Origin: Cycas panzhihuaensis
Lineage: Eukaryota; Cycadophyta
Direction of reading: 5' to 3'
DNA: 64,000 nucleotides
Assembly: GCA_023213395.1 (NCBI GenBank)
Contig: CM041465.1
Span: forward strand, 75,585,741-75,649,740
Positions 53,406 through 64,000 of the stretch are shown here, in pieces. The translations under genes and the position numbers were made by a program. The notes beneath the pieces were generated by a model. That model was not told the origin of the DNA and did not search any database. It worked only from the letters and a program-made list of their open reading frames with translations. Numbering within the stretch: the stretch's first letter is position 1; the number at the start of each line of letters is the position of its first letter.

Positions 53406-55034
53406 CTTGTGCTTTGTAGACTTCCTTCCTTAATGCTTGAAAAATAAGGGATTTTGCAAGATATTTAAGCAAATTATGCAACTATATGAGTATACTTGCA
53501 AGTGTAACTTTATGAAGTAGATTTTTTCAATTTTTCTTTAGTTGTTTATATTAGAATTTAAAATTGAAATGCAACTATGAGTATGCATCAAATTCCCTCC
53601 TTTTAGTTTCTCTTACGTGAACAAAATTTGAAGTGTAAATGCATTTAATCATCCCCCTAATCTATATGATTATTATTGTCTGTCAAAATCCCCTTTTCAA
53701 TTGCTTATATGAAGGATGAGGATGGCTTATTGTGCCTTACATATGGACGACTGGGTGAGCTAATAAGATGTATCAAAATATTTCCTTTAGAATATCCAAA
53801 ATGTGACCTTTAATGATGTCAATAGTAACCATGAATTCTTCAAATTATATACAAGATCATTTTTTTGTACCCTTGAAGTATGAATGTACATAATGTTTAA
53901 TAAGGCTTTGCTTTAAAAGGTTTAAGAGTTAACATTTCATGTTAAAACTAAACAATTTTAAGTGTCCTATTTTAGTTTAATTTATAATATTTATTAGCCT
54001 TAAAATATTTTCAAAATATAGGTTAGAATAATGTGTTTTCAATTGGTAAATTATTCAATTTATATGTTTATTAAGGGTGAAGTTTGTTAATTTGTAATGT
54101 CTCATATAAATTTACCTTTTTTTATTCATTCAAATGTTTAAAAGAAACATGTTTGAGATTGAATTTAAATCTTCAGATGGACCACTTCAAGGTAAACTTA
54201 ATAAAATGTTTTATATGTCTTAAGTTATAACACCTTTGATTGCGCATATTCATGCTTCTGTATAAACCCATTAACCAAAGATTAATGCTTTTACTCACAT
54301 ACATCAAATTTGTTTAAATATGATATTGATTATCAAAATAATATCATTTGCATTCCCCAAAAGGTTTACTTAAATATTGAATATATGTGGATTTAATGAA
54401 AGTGCATTTATGCATTAAAAGAAAAAGAACGATATCAAAAAGAGTAAAAGAAAAGATAACTATCCTAAGGTGTTTGCATGCACAGGGAAGCATGTGTCCA
54501 TAAGACTCGAACCCATGACCTATTTAATCACCTACACTTTGACCCTAACCCACTAACATTATGCTATAACACATTGATTTACAAATAAAATTATAAAATA
54601 CTAAAAAACATTTTATGATATTATTACTAAAAAATATTCATAATAAAAGATTGGATTTCATTTACTTATGTGATAAAAAAGTATATACTGTAATAATATA
54701 GAAGACATCCTCCTCAATATAATTAAATTTAAATAATAGAGCTACGATGAATGCATAAGAGGTTAGTGGTTGTGTGGGTGACTATTAATAACTTGACTTA
54801 TAAATATGAAGAAGTAACTATAAGAAAATGTCACTAATGAATTTATATAGATGACATAATTGGTTTTATTTTTTAACAACTTTAATAAAAAAAGAAAGAA
54901 AAAGAAAGAAAGAAGAAACCAGAGTGTTTTATATGTAGGTTTTAAAGGGGTGATTTGATAATCATTGGTTAATTAAATACACAAAGATCGAATTTATAAA
55001 ACTCACACGTAAATAAAAATGAAGGATTGAAACC
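53406..55034. other. AT-rich spacer, no gene seen apart from a SINE-like sequence
   Basis: No phase longer than chance. The SINE-like sequence at 54440-54575 is described separately. An AAAGAAAG run lies at 54886-54917. Confidence 0.5.
54440..54575 (-). mobile_element. possible second tRNA-derived SINE
   Basis: On the - strand a good box B (GGGTTCGAGTC, about 54519-54509) is preceded by TAGCATAATGTTAGTGGGTTAGG, a box-A-like sequence 40-50 bases upstream. The 3' side becomes T/pyrimidine-rich. Neither end nor a target duplication could be fixed. It does not fold as a normal tRNA. Confidence 0.4.
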
Positions 55035-55039
55035 ATAAT

Positions 55040-55280
55040 TGTTGAAACATAGACTAAACACATTTCTTAGATAACAGAATTAAATTCTTCATTGATTTAA
55101 TGTGAGGGATGCTCATTTATACAAGTAATCTTACATAATTGATTTGTATATAGATGACAATTGTCCATCATGAGTGACAAGTGTTAAATTAATACAAAGA
55201 GGGTATGATGACATATAACCCTTTTGATTTTATAAAATACAACTTGAGAATAAAACACTAACATTCTAACACCCTCTCTT
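55040..55280 (-). repeat. 3' LTR and purine tract of element I
   Basis: Runs TGTTGAAACATAG to ATTCTAACA on +. ATAAT precedes it. Confidence 0.9.
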
Positions 55281-56850
55281 AATGTTTTATCCTTTGTCTT
55301 TTATTCCAAGTAAATCTTAGAAATATTAAAATTCATCCTTTGGTAATGGTTTTTTAAAAATGCTTGCAACTTATTGATTATTACTGTAATATTGTAACTC
55401 GTTTTTTTTATTTTGAACTTTTTCTCTGATAAAGTGATGAACCTCTATGTGTTTGGGCATTGCATGAAACATAGGATTCTTAGTAATTTTAATCATACTT
55501 TGATTGTCGCAATAAAATATTGTTGCTTTTTCATAGCATTAATTTAGATGATTCAATAATTATCTTAATCAAACTGTTTCACAAGTTGCATTTACAATAG
55601 TCTTATATTCTGTTTTTGTAGAAGATATGGCTACTATTGGTTGTGTTTTGTTGCTCCAAGATGTTATAGCAATTCAGAGATTAAAAAAAATATTTAAATA
55701 TTGATTTCCTTTCTTGGGATTTCCAATGCAATTAGAGTTAATGTATCTAGTAAGATCTGATTTATTTATCCTTGAGTATTGTAGCCCAAAATTTAAGGTA
55801 TTTTTGATATATCTTAAGACTTTCTTGGCAGCATTCAAATGTGCAATCTTTGAATTATGCATAAACCTAGAAATGATTCCAACAGGGAAGGAAATATCAG
55901 GTTTAGTTGTTGTTAGATAAATTAAGCTTCAAACAAGTTGTCTAAAGAGGGTTTCATTTACTTCTTACTGTTTACTTTTATTAGTAGTGAGGGCACAACC
56001 TACTTCCATTGGTGTAACACACATATTGTATTCCTCTATGTTGAACTTTGTTAGCAAGTTTTTTACATATTTAAATTGTGAAATAGAAATGCCACAAAAT
56101 GTCACTTTCTCCTTGATCAACTTCTATACCAAGATAGTAGGGGAAAACACCCAAGTTGGTCATTTTAATTTTTTTTTCTATTTATCCTTATATCTGGTTG
56201 ATGGTTTGATCATTATTCCCTGTGGTAATTAGATCATCTACATATACTACAATAATGTTGATCAAATTTTCTTGCATTTTTATATAAATGTTTGGATCTA
56301 CTTCACATTTACGAAAATCTCCTTGTTGTAGATGAAGATCTAACTTAACATACTAGGCTCTCGGTGCCTAGTTTAGACTATATAGTGCCTTATTTAATTT
56401 GCAAACCAGATGTTCTCCCCATTTTTTTAATGCATCTGGGTGGTTGTTCTATATAAACTTCTTTATTGAGATCACCATTTAAGAAGACACTTTTTACATC
56501 CATTTGCACAGTTTTTTAATTGCGTTGAGTTGTGAAGGCTATGACAGTGCAAATAATTATGAGCTTTGCTACTAGAGCAAATGTCTCTTCATAGTCAATT
56601 CCTACTGTCTGAGTGTATTCTTTAGTTATAATATGGGCTTTATATTTTTCTATACTCCAATTAGATTTTTCTTTTATTTTATATACCTATTTGTAGCCCA
56701 CAATAGGTTTATCCTTTGGAAGCGAAACTAGATCTCAAGTGTTATTTTGATTTATGGATTTCATTTCCTTGTCCATAGCTTTTTTTAATTCTATTTTTTC
56801 ATAAGCTTCTTCAAAGTTTTAAGGTTTGATTAAGCAGGCCAAGGCTTGAT
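55281..56850 (-). pseudogene. reverse transcriptase and RNase H of element I
   Basis: The active site reads VVYVDDLIT on - (YVDD codons at 56233-56244), intact. RNase H entry at 55862-55674: HLNAAKKVLRYIKNTLNFGL, QYSRINKSDLTRYINSN. RT start region (KTVQMDVKS-like, about 56500) and GYKWVYKIK-like text (about 56690) are readable with several stops and frameshifts. Inactive. Confidence 0.8.
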
Positions 56851-58206
56851 GCCTTTGAGATATGGTTTTGTGTTTAAATATGTCTCCTCTCGATTATTCA
56901 ATAGTTTATAGGTACTATTTAGGTAACCTTTTGTTTGAGATATTTTTCCACCCTTCCTCTTTTGATTCTTCTTAAAAGGTCGACTCTTCTGTATCTTCTT
57001 AAGAGGTTGACTCTTCTATATCTTCTAATTCTTTTTGGGTAGGACTTATAGTAGATTTTATAATTTTTTCTACTATTATATTTTTTTAAAAATAATCAAT
57101 ATTTTTATTTATCGAGGCCCCTTCATCAAAGGTTATATCTCTATTTACATACATTTTCTTTGTTTTGATGTCTATGCATCAATAGGATTTTGATTTTATA
57201 TTGTGTCAAACTAAAATATATTCAATGTTTTTATTATCTAATTTGGTTTTTTTGAGTTAGAACATGTACATTGATAATGTATCCAAAAATTATTAGATGA
57301 CTTGCATTTGGTTCTGTGCATGTCCAAGCTTCTTCTCGAGCAACATTGTAAAGTGGCTTCATAGGACATCTATTTGTTAGGTAGACAACAATGTTGACAA
57401 TTTCAACCTAATATGTATTTGATGCATTTTTCTCCTTCATCATGTATCAAGCCATCTCAATTAAGGTCTTTGTTTAATCTTTCAGCTACTCCATTTGACT
57501 GTGGCGTATATAGAGTCACAATCTACCTATAAATGCCATGAGTTTTGCAAAAACTTTAAAAATCATTTCGGACATACTCTCCACCTCTATTTGTCCTCAA
57601 CATCTTTATTTTGTGCCTACTTTTAAGTTCTACATGGACCTTGAACTCTTTAAATAATTAAGGGCTTTAGATTTACCAAAGATAAAGCAAACCTAAACTT
57701 TTCTAGTAAAATCATTTATAAAAGTGAGAAAAATACCTGGCACCATTTACAAAGTTTGGTGTAATAGGTTCACATATATCACTGTGAATCAATTCTAGTT
57801 TTTCTTTTGCTTTCTAAATGCTTTCTTGAAATAACATTCTATGATGTTTCTTTAGCATATGACTTTTGCAAATAGAAATATTCATTGTAAGATTAATAGG
57901 CAGTCCATCAAACATCTTGGAAAATTTTAGCAATTTTAACCTATTATCAACAATATGTCCATAATGAAAGTGTTGGATTTCATTATGATTATCTTGAACA
58001 ATAAGAGCTTTTATAGAGGGGATAATAAGGGAAGCAACCAACTTATAAAAGTCATTGGTTTGTATTCCTTTAACAATGGCTTGACCTTCATTTTTTATAT
58101 CAAGAATATAACATTTACCATTTTCATGAAAGATCACACGAAGTTTCTTCTTTCTTAATTGTGATACTGAAAGAAGATTCTTCATCATGCCTAGTACAAA
58201 TAACAC
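56851..58206 (-). pseudogene. integrase of element I
   Basis: 58206-57814: MLFVLGMMKNLLSVSQLRKK, GKCYILDIKNEGQAI, then the zinc region QHFHYGHIVDNRLKLLK with ICKSHMLKKH. The core (57780-57290) is broken by frameshifts; GVYRQ..TPYTPQSNGVAERLN-type text is recognisable near 57480-57540 from the + strand complement. The region to about 56850 is a linker with K/E-rich repeats (CTTCTTAAGAGGTTGACTCTTC-like, 56975-57020). Confidence 0.7.
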
Positions 58207-59360
58207 ATTTCCAATTTTCTAAATTTCACGTTTAGTCTAGATTGTTGTAGTTTCTCTGCGTTTGATTTTCAGATGGTGATTATTACCTAATTCCACAGTT
58301 TTGTTTGTCATGTATGGCTACATGGGTTCAAATTGGTCCTCTCTACCTATCATATGGTTTGATGTGCTTGAGTCAGCAAACAAATTCTCACTATGTTGGA
58401 TAGATGAAATTAAAGCAACAACAAAGGTGGTCTCTTTATCATCTTCATCTTTTGATTGTTCTTTACTGTAGTTTCCTTCAACTCGTTTACCCTTGGAAAT
58501 GTCAAATCTTTTATAGAAACAGTTGTTGGAGAGATGTCCATGCCTTCCACAGTAATAGCATGGGTGACTTTTGATTGTTTCTGATCTATTGCGTTGTGAC
58601 TGTTCTTCCACATTGATAACATACTTGAGTATCAAGCGGTTGCCTCTTCCAATTCCTCTGAAGGATCTTCCTCTGTTATTTTTAGTTTTAAATGATCTTC
58701 CCTTAGTACTTTGTGCCACTCTTTCACTAATTCTAAGCCTTGAGATAAAGGCTTCTTCAACATCTGCTCCCTCTTCATACTTGTAAGTTCTTTATTCCTG
58801 TTAAAGCAAATGACCACACAATATATTGAAAGACATATTTTATGCTTGTTTGCCAATAGTAAGAGTATTCACTAGGTTATTAAATGACTTTGGCAATTTA
58901 TTGAGTATCAGATGAACAATTTTAGTATCTAACATGGTCTTTCCAACAGAGTCTAAGTTGTCCTTGATTTCTACTTATTTGGTGATGAAATCAATAATTT
59001 TCTTTCCCTCTTGTAAATGTAGTTGGTAAAGTTGTTCTCTTAGAGAAAAAATGCGAGCTTCATTCTTTTGACTAAATAAGGAAGTTAGGATTGTTTAAAC
59101 TTTTACAAAAGTGGAGACTCTATTGATATGTGTTATAAAATGGAGTCACTAATGGACAGAATGATTACGATTAAAGCCTACTTATCTCTTTCCTCCCAAC
59201 TAATTTTTGCTGCTACATCTGTGGTCGATTTTGCCTCTTTTTCAATGACTAACTCCCATGCATTCTTTGCAATAAGAAGTCCCTTCATTTTAATTTTCCA
59301 TATTGAGTAATTTGTACATGTTAACTTATTTGACTTACCTAGAGAATAAATTGAATCCAT
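58207..59360 (-). pseudogene. gag and protease of element I
   Basis: Start taken at MDSIYSLGKSNKLTCTNYSI (59360), a normal Copia Gag opening, followed by WKIKMKGLLIAKNAWELV. The zinc knuckle CYYCGRHGHLSNNC (in 58719-58318) keeps all four ligands. The protease site reads FADSSTSNHMIG, with DSG changed to DSS. Gag is split by a stop at 59178 and by frameshifts to about 58860. Confidence 0.85.
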
Positions 59361-60053
59361 TTTGATATTTTTGAAGACAAGAAATGTGATTCAAGCTTAT
59401 GAGATAATTGTAATAAGATTAGTCCATATGGCCATATGGATGTACGGTTAAAAGTATAGGTGTACAAATTTATCTAAAACTCTCTCAGATTGAAGGTAAT
59501 GAGACCATACATAGGAATCTGAAGTCAATTTTTCAATTGGGGTCTCAAACAGGTAGAAAAAGATTTTCAAATGTAGAGGGGCAGCTAAGGTTTCAAACCC
59601 ATTTTTGCTTATTTCTCTCAAGATCTTAAATAAAACTTTGCAAACTTATATTTAACAGAGAGCTTATGACTAGAGGATCATTTTGAGGACACTTACATGA
59701 CTCGAGACTGAGAAATTTTCTTTGGAAGCTCTAAACCTGCATGACTGATTTTCTCTAACTTCCCACTTATTGAGGTCAAATATGCAAAAGTATTTTTAGG
59801 ATAACAGAATGTACTCGACGAGATGTCCTTGTTTGTAAAATTTGACTTCAATCTAAGCACTTGAAAAATATCTGTACAGATCTATATGGTTCTGTACAAT
59901 GTCGTACGATTTTGTTTAGTACTTGATTTCTATCCTTTCCTCTTTTTTTTTAGATTTTTGCTTATTGTCTTCTTCTCATGACTCCTTTAATTTCTTGTAC
60001 CTTCTTATTTTTAAGCTATTCTCACTTAGTATATCAAACCCACTTTGATACCA
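59361..60053 (-). other. leader and primer-binding site of element I
   Basis: About 680 bases without an ORF; the PBS TGGTATCAAAG touches the 5' LTR. Confidence 0.8.
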
Positions 60054-60289
60054 TGTTGGAAAACAAATTAAACATAATTCTTAGATAATAGGATTGAACT
60101 CTTCATTGATTTGATGTGAGGGATGTTCTCTCATTTATACAAGTAATCTTACATAATTGATTTGTACATAAATGACAAGTGTCTATCGTGAGTGACAAGT
60201 GTCAAATTAATACAAAGAGGGTATAACAGGACATAACCTTTTTGGTTTTATAAAATACAACCTTAGGATAAAACATTAACATTTTAACA
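60054..60289 (-). repeat. 5' LTR of element I
   Basis: Starts TGTTGGAAAAC and ends TTTTAACA on +, followed by ATAAT (60290-60294). Confidence 0.9.
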
Positions 60290-60294
60290 ATAAT

Positions 60295-60647
60295 TACTCT
60301 GGAAATCACAAATAAGAAATAAATTCTCAGGATATCTTATAACCAAATAGTAAGATAAGATTATGTATTGCACTGCCCACAATAAATAATTAGAGTGCAA
60401 ATATAAATTTCTCTATTTCATTGAAGGGCAATTTTAAAAAACTAATCAAGGATGATATAAGAATAAGTGTATGTTTCCAAATATCAATTTGTTGCATATA
60501 GCAATTAACAATAACACAACTATAGAGTAAACTACATTGAAATTTTTACAAATGAAGGGCAACTGTTAAAAGACGTAAATTCAAGCATTTTCAACTGTAA
60601 GTAATAATGATAATTCTAAATTGAAATGATGGGCAAGATGCGCCAAA

Positions 60648-60649
<2 letters not shown>
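60295..60649. other. spacer without recognisable gene
   Basis: AT-rich, no motif or coding phase seen. Confidence 0.6.
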
Positions 60650-61600
<951 letters not shown>

Positions 61601-61621
61601 TTTGATAAAGGTGTTGCATCT

Positions 61622-61660
61622 CCCCTATATATCACTCTCAGAACTCCATCACCACTTGCT
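61622..61660 (+). promoter_or_regulatory. possible core promoter
   Basis: CCCCTATATATCACTC (about 61623-61638) is a good plant TATA context. It is followed about 30 bases later by a C/A-rich start region (CCATCACCACTTGCTTCTC) and a CAAACACACTC leader. The only open frame downstream (61602-61793) overlaps the box itself, so no gene can be tied to it. Confidence 0.25.
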
Positions 61661-63701
61661 TCTCAAACACACTCAAACCAGTCACACTCAAAGTTTTAAG
61701 AAAACTACCATCATCTTCCCTTTTATATCATATAAACCATGTATATATACAATGTTAGGGGGTTGGGTATTTGTTAAATTCATTAAAAATTGAATTCAAT
61801 GATCCCCATTAACCAACCCCTAAAAAATCTTAATTAAAACTTAAGACTGAAGTTTAAATACATGGCCTTTTAAAGGGGTATTACAAATTAAAAATTAATA
61901 AATTAAGAGGGGAGGAGGATCCTTGAAACCTTAGAACATTGAACCTAGGAGAAACTAATAACTAGATCAACATAATGGCCCTAAAGATTGAAGTTTAACT
62001 ATGTTGAAGATGTCCACCAAAAATCTAATATAGAAGGGTTAGAAACTTGGAAATTTGGAACATAAATATTTGAAGAAGCAGAAGTGGAGAAGATAATGTA
62101 TCATTAACTCCATCACCATTTAAATCTGAAACAAAAATAGAAAGAAACAACCAACTAGTTGTCAAATATCTCAAGTAAAGTACTTATGAAAATGAAATCA
62201 CTGTTGAAAGAATAATGGTAGTAGAAGTACAACTCAAGCTAAAATTGAAATGACATAAAATCCAATCTCTAAAATTTAATGAGTATGAAGATTGTCTCAA
62301 TGATTAAGAAGTTAGTTTGTTAATCAAACTAAGTCATACTTATGTTTAGGGCATTCAAAAGCTACTAAAAATTTAGTATAAATTACCCAAAGGAAGAAAC
62401 CAAACTATGAAAATTAGGATCCAAAGTTAAAAAAGGTAGATCTTGTGCACAAAAAATTGCCTGCAAAGTGAGTTGACCAATGTCAATTGTTAGAATCATC
62501 ACTAAAAATCTAAAAATGTCTCAAGCCATTAATCCAATGCTGAAAAGGATCGATCAAAATTAAAATATGTGAAAATATCATTTGCAAATCTGGAGAGTAA
62601 TATCTTGGCAAATGCTAATCACCAAAATATGTAACATTAGGTAGGTGCAATAACTTGCTGAAGAGTATCTAATCATGTAAGTGTCAAACTGTAGAATTTT
62701 ATGCAACTAAATGAATACAAGATAGAACTACTATCAAGTGTGCAACGATAGATAAAAATATGTGAAAAGATATGCCATAAAAGAAAATGCACTAAAGTAT
62801 AACTGAAGGGGTAGTAGAAGTCATAATTAGGAACTTGAAGGAGTCAGTAGAACTCAAACTAGAGAGATTTGAGACTAATTGTTCCAAAGGAATACCAATG
62901 AAAGGTGCAAAGCTAAAGTAACTCAAAGATGCTTCCGAAAAGTGCTTAGAGACAAAAGGATCTAAGAGTGTGTTGGAAGGAGGTGATAACTAAGGTTGCA
63001 ATGGTAGCAACATGGAAAAGATCATCCGCTACTAGAGAAGAAATTAACATCAAAGGAATCCAAAAAGTAAACATCTCTTAAGTCAGAAGTAGGATGCGAA
63101 TCCATCATATCTAAAGAAAATTGTCATCTAAGCTAGCACGAGACATTCAACTAAAAGGATGAACAAAACTATTATTGAAACTATAGAATGAAAGAAGGGA
63201 AATAGAATATCTGTTTTACAATATCATTAATAACTCAATCAAATTCCAAAAGTAACTGGGACTAAAAATAGAAAATAGATTTACTTAGTTGCAAACTATT
63301 GCTATTAAAGTCGACTAAAAAGGTCAATGAGGAAGAAGGTGAGAGACTCTTAGGAGATGTGCTAGGAATAAGGCCTGACTCAATGTAAATACAAGTAGTC
63401 CCCAACCCAAAAATTAGGTTGATGTTGACTCAATAATCAGGTAGATAATTTGAGTCTTTTGACATTAACTCAATGGCATCTTGACTCATTCGATGGTGAT
63501 TTGCATGACTCGATTTAATCCAGGGACGAGCTAGGGAAGGGAGTGGGATCTAAAGTCTCTTATTCTCTTTATAATGATGACTCAATAAACTCAACAAAAT
63601 TGCATAATATATTTCAATTGATTTAGACACATGAGCCAAGTAAACAGGTGAGGAAATTGGGTGGAAGATGTTAAAACATGGTACGAGAAGAACAATTCTC
63701 A
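61661..63701. other. spacer without recognisable gene
   Basis: Two kilobases of A-rich sequence. Short phases on - (for example MDSHPTSDLRDVYFLDSFDV near 63100) carry no known motif. It may be the untranslated interior of the element whose LTR begins at 63718. A cluster of TGACTCA words is at 63376-63584. Confidence 0.4.
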
Positions 63702-64000
63702 TACCACCTGTAAGACACACTAGCTAATCACAGGTTCAAGAATCACAACAACATATTGTTATGCCATGTTAAACATTAATATATCATCATAAGGATATGT
63801 ACACAAACATTGTACGAAACCATATCAAACATATGAACATGCATAAACATCACTACAAGACTTTAGGTATAAACGTGGAAAATCCAAACCAAGGAAAATT
63901 CATGGGAGAAGGTTGGAGGCTAACTTTACTCTATTAATCACATAATAAAGTCACCCCTTCTACTCTTAATTTTTCCAAGTGGGTGTGTACATATTTATAG
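63702..64000 (-). repeat. partial 5' LTR (- strand) with primer-binding site at right edge
   Basis: On - TGGTATGAGAAT (63713-63702) looks like a primer site. Directly upstream, ending TGTGTCTTACA at about 63716, lies LTR-like sequence with GGATTTTCCACGTTTATACC (63889-63870) and CTATAAATATG (64000-63990), the TATA/U5 layout of Copia LTRs, comparable with the CCACGTATAAATC word of F. The LTR start is outside the window. Confidence 0.5.

Larger units (their letters stand above)
55040..60289 (-). mobile_element. Ty1/Copia element I, complete ends, decayed
   Basis: LTRs 55040-55271 (232 bp) and 60054-60289 (236 bp) are flanked by ATAAT (55035-55039 and 60290-60294). PBS on - at 60053-60043 (TGGTATCAAAG); purine tract AAGAGAGGG at about 55280-55272. 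Gag, zinc knuckle, protease, integrase, RT and RNase H follow in order on -. At 5.25 kb it has the usual Copia size and a short leader, unlike B, C and E. LTRs differ by about 10% including a 4-base indel, so it is old. Confidence 0.95.

Overview
The window is repeat-dense plant nuclear DNA. It is AT-rich and almost entirely built from transposable elements: Ty1/Copia LTR retrotransposons with tRNA-Met primer-binding sites (TGGTATCAGAGC and variants) and purine-tract/TG...CA ends, an L1-type LINE with the DUF4283-like ORF1 usual in plants, a tRNA-derived SINE and Ty3/Gypsy remnants. Nested elements of moderate age, long decayed spacers and no intact host gene fit a seed plant with a large genome. 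A gymnosperm is possible, but the sequence alone cannot prove it.

Layout. 1-2640: right part of a decayed Copia element (A, + strand) that appears to sit inside a LINE. 2641-6250: that LINE (- strand), with probable 5' UTR to about 6790. 6994-7228: a SINE (-) with a 23-bp target-site duplication, lying against a decayed Gypsy gag-protease region (-, about 7600-9480). 9840-21736: Copia element C (+), 370-bp LTRs, duplication ATAAG, carrying element D (+, 17032-21172, duplication AAAGA) in its 3' UTR. 21742-28223: a patchwork of LTR ends, leaders and an unassigned decayed ORF. 28229-45582: Copia element B (-), 359-bp LTRs, duplication TGAAT. B is the same family as C in the opposite orientation, and it carries element E (-, 29243-36560, duplication TCTTA) in RNase H and element F (+, about 38600-40958) in integrase. 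46275-49333: LTR-like element H (-) with an unassigned decayed ORF. 49344-55034: AT-rich spacer with coding-like shards. 55040-60289: Copia element I (-), duplication ATAAT. 60650-61021: a long (TA)n array. 61022-63700: no recognisable gene. 63718-64000: part of another LTR (-).

No polyprotein here is intact. Each has in-frame stops, frameshifts or lost catalytic residues, although several keep reverse-transcriptase (YVDD/FVDD), protease (DTGA/DSGA) or integrase DDE motifs. Stop codons in C and A fall mostly where a relative has Gln, Arg or Trp codons, which fits decay by cytosine deamination. LTR divergence agrees with the nesting: D about 2% inside C about 5%; E about 3% inside B about 8%.

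The most interesting signals lie outside the polyproteins. D has a heat-shock-element cluster in its LTRs, a GC-rich island and an array of AAGAGGAT/ATCCTCTT hairpins, with almost no coding sequence left. F has LTRs that have swallowed a primer-binding site. C, B and E share a 12-bp palindrome in their LTRs and have about 2-kb leaders before gag. Two unassigned decayed ORFs (25690-26215 and 46930-47850, both -) deserve a protein-profile search.
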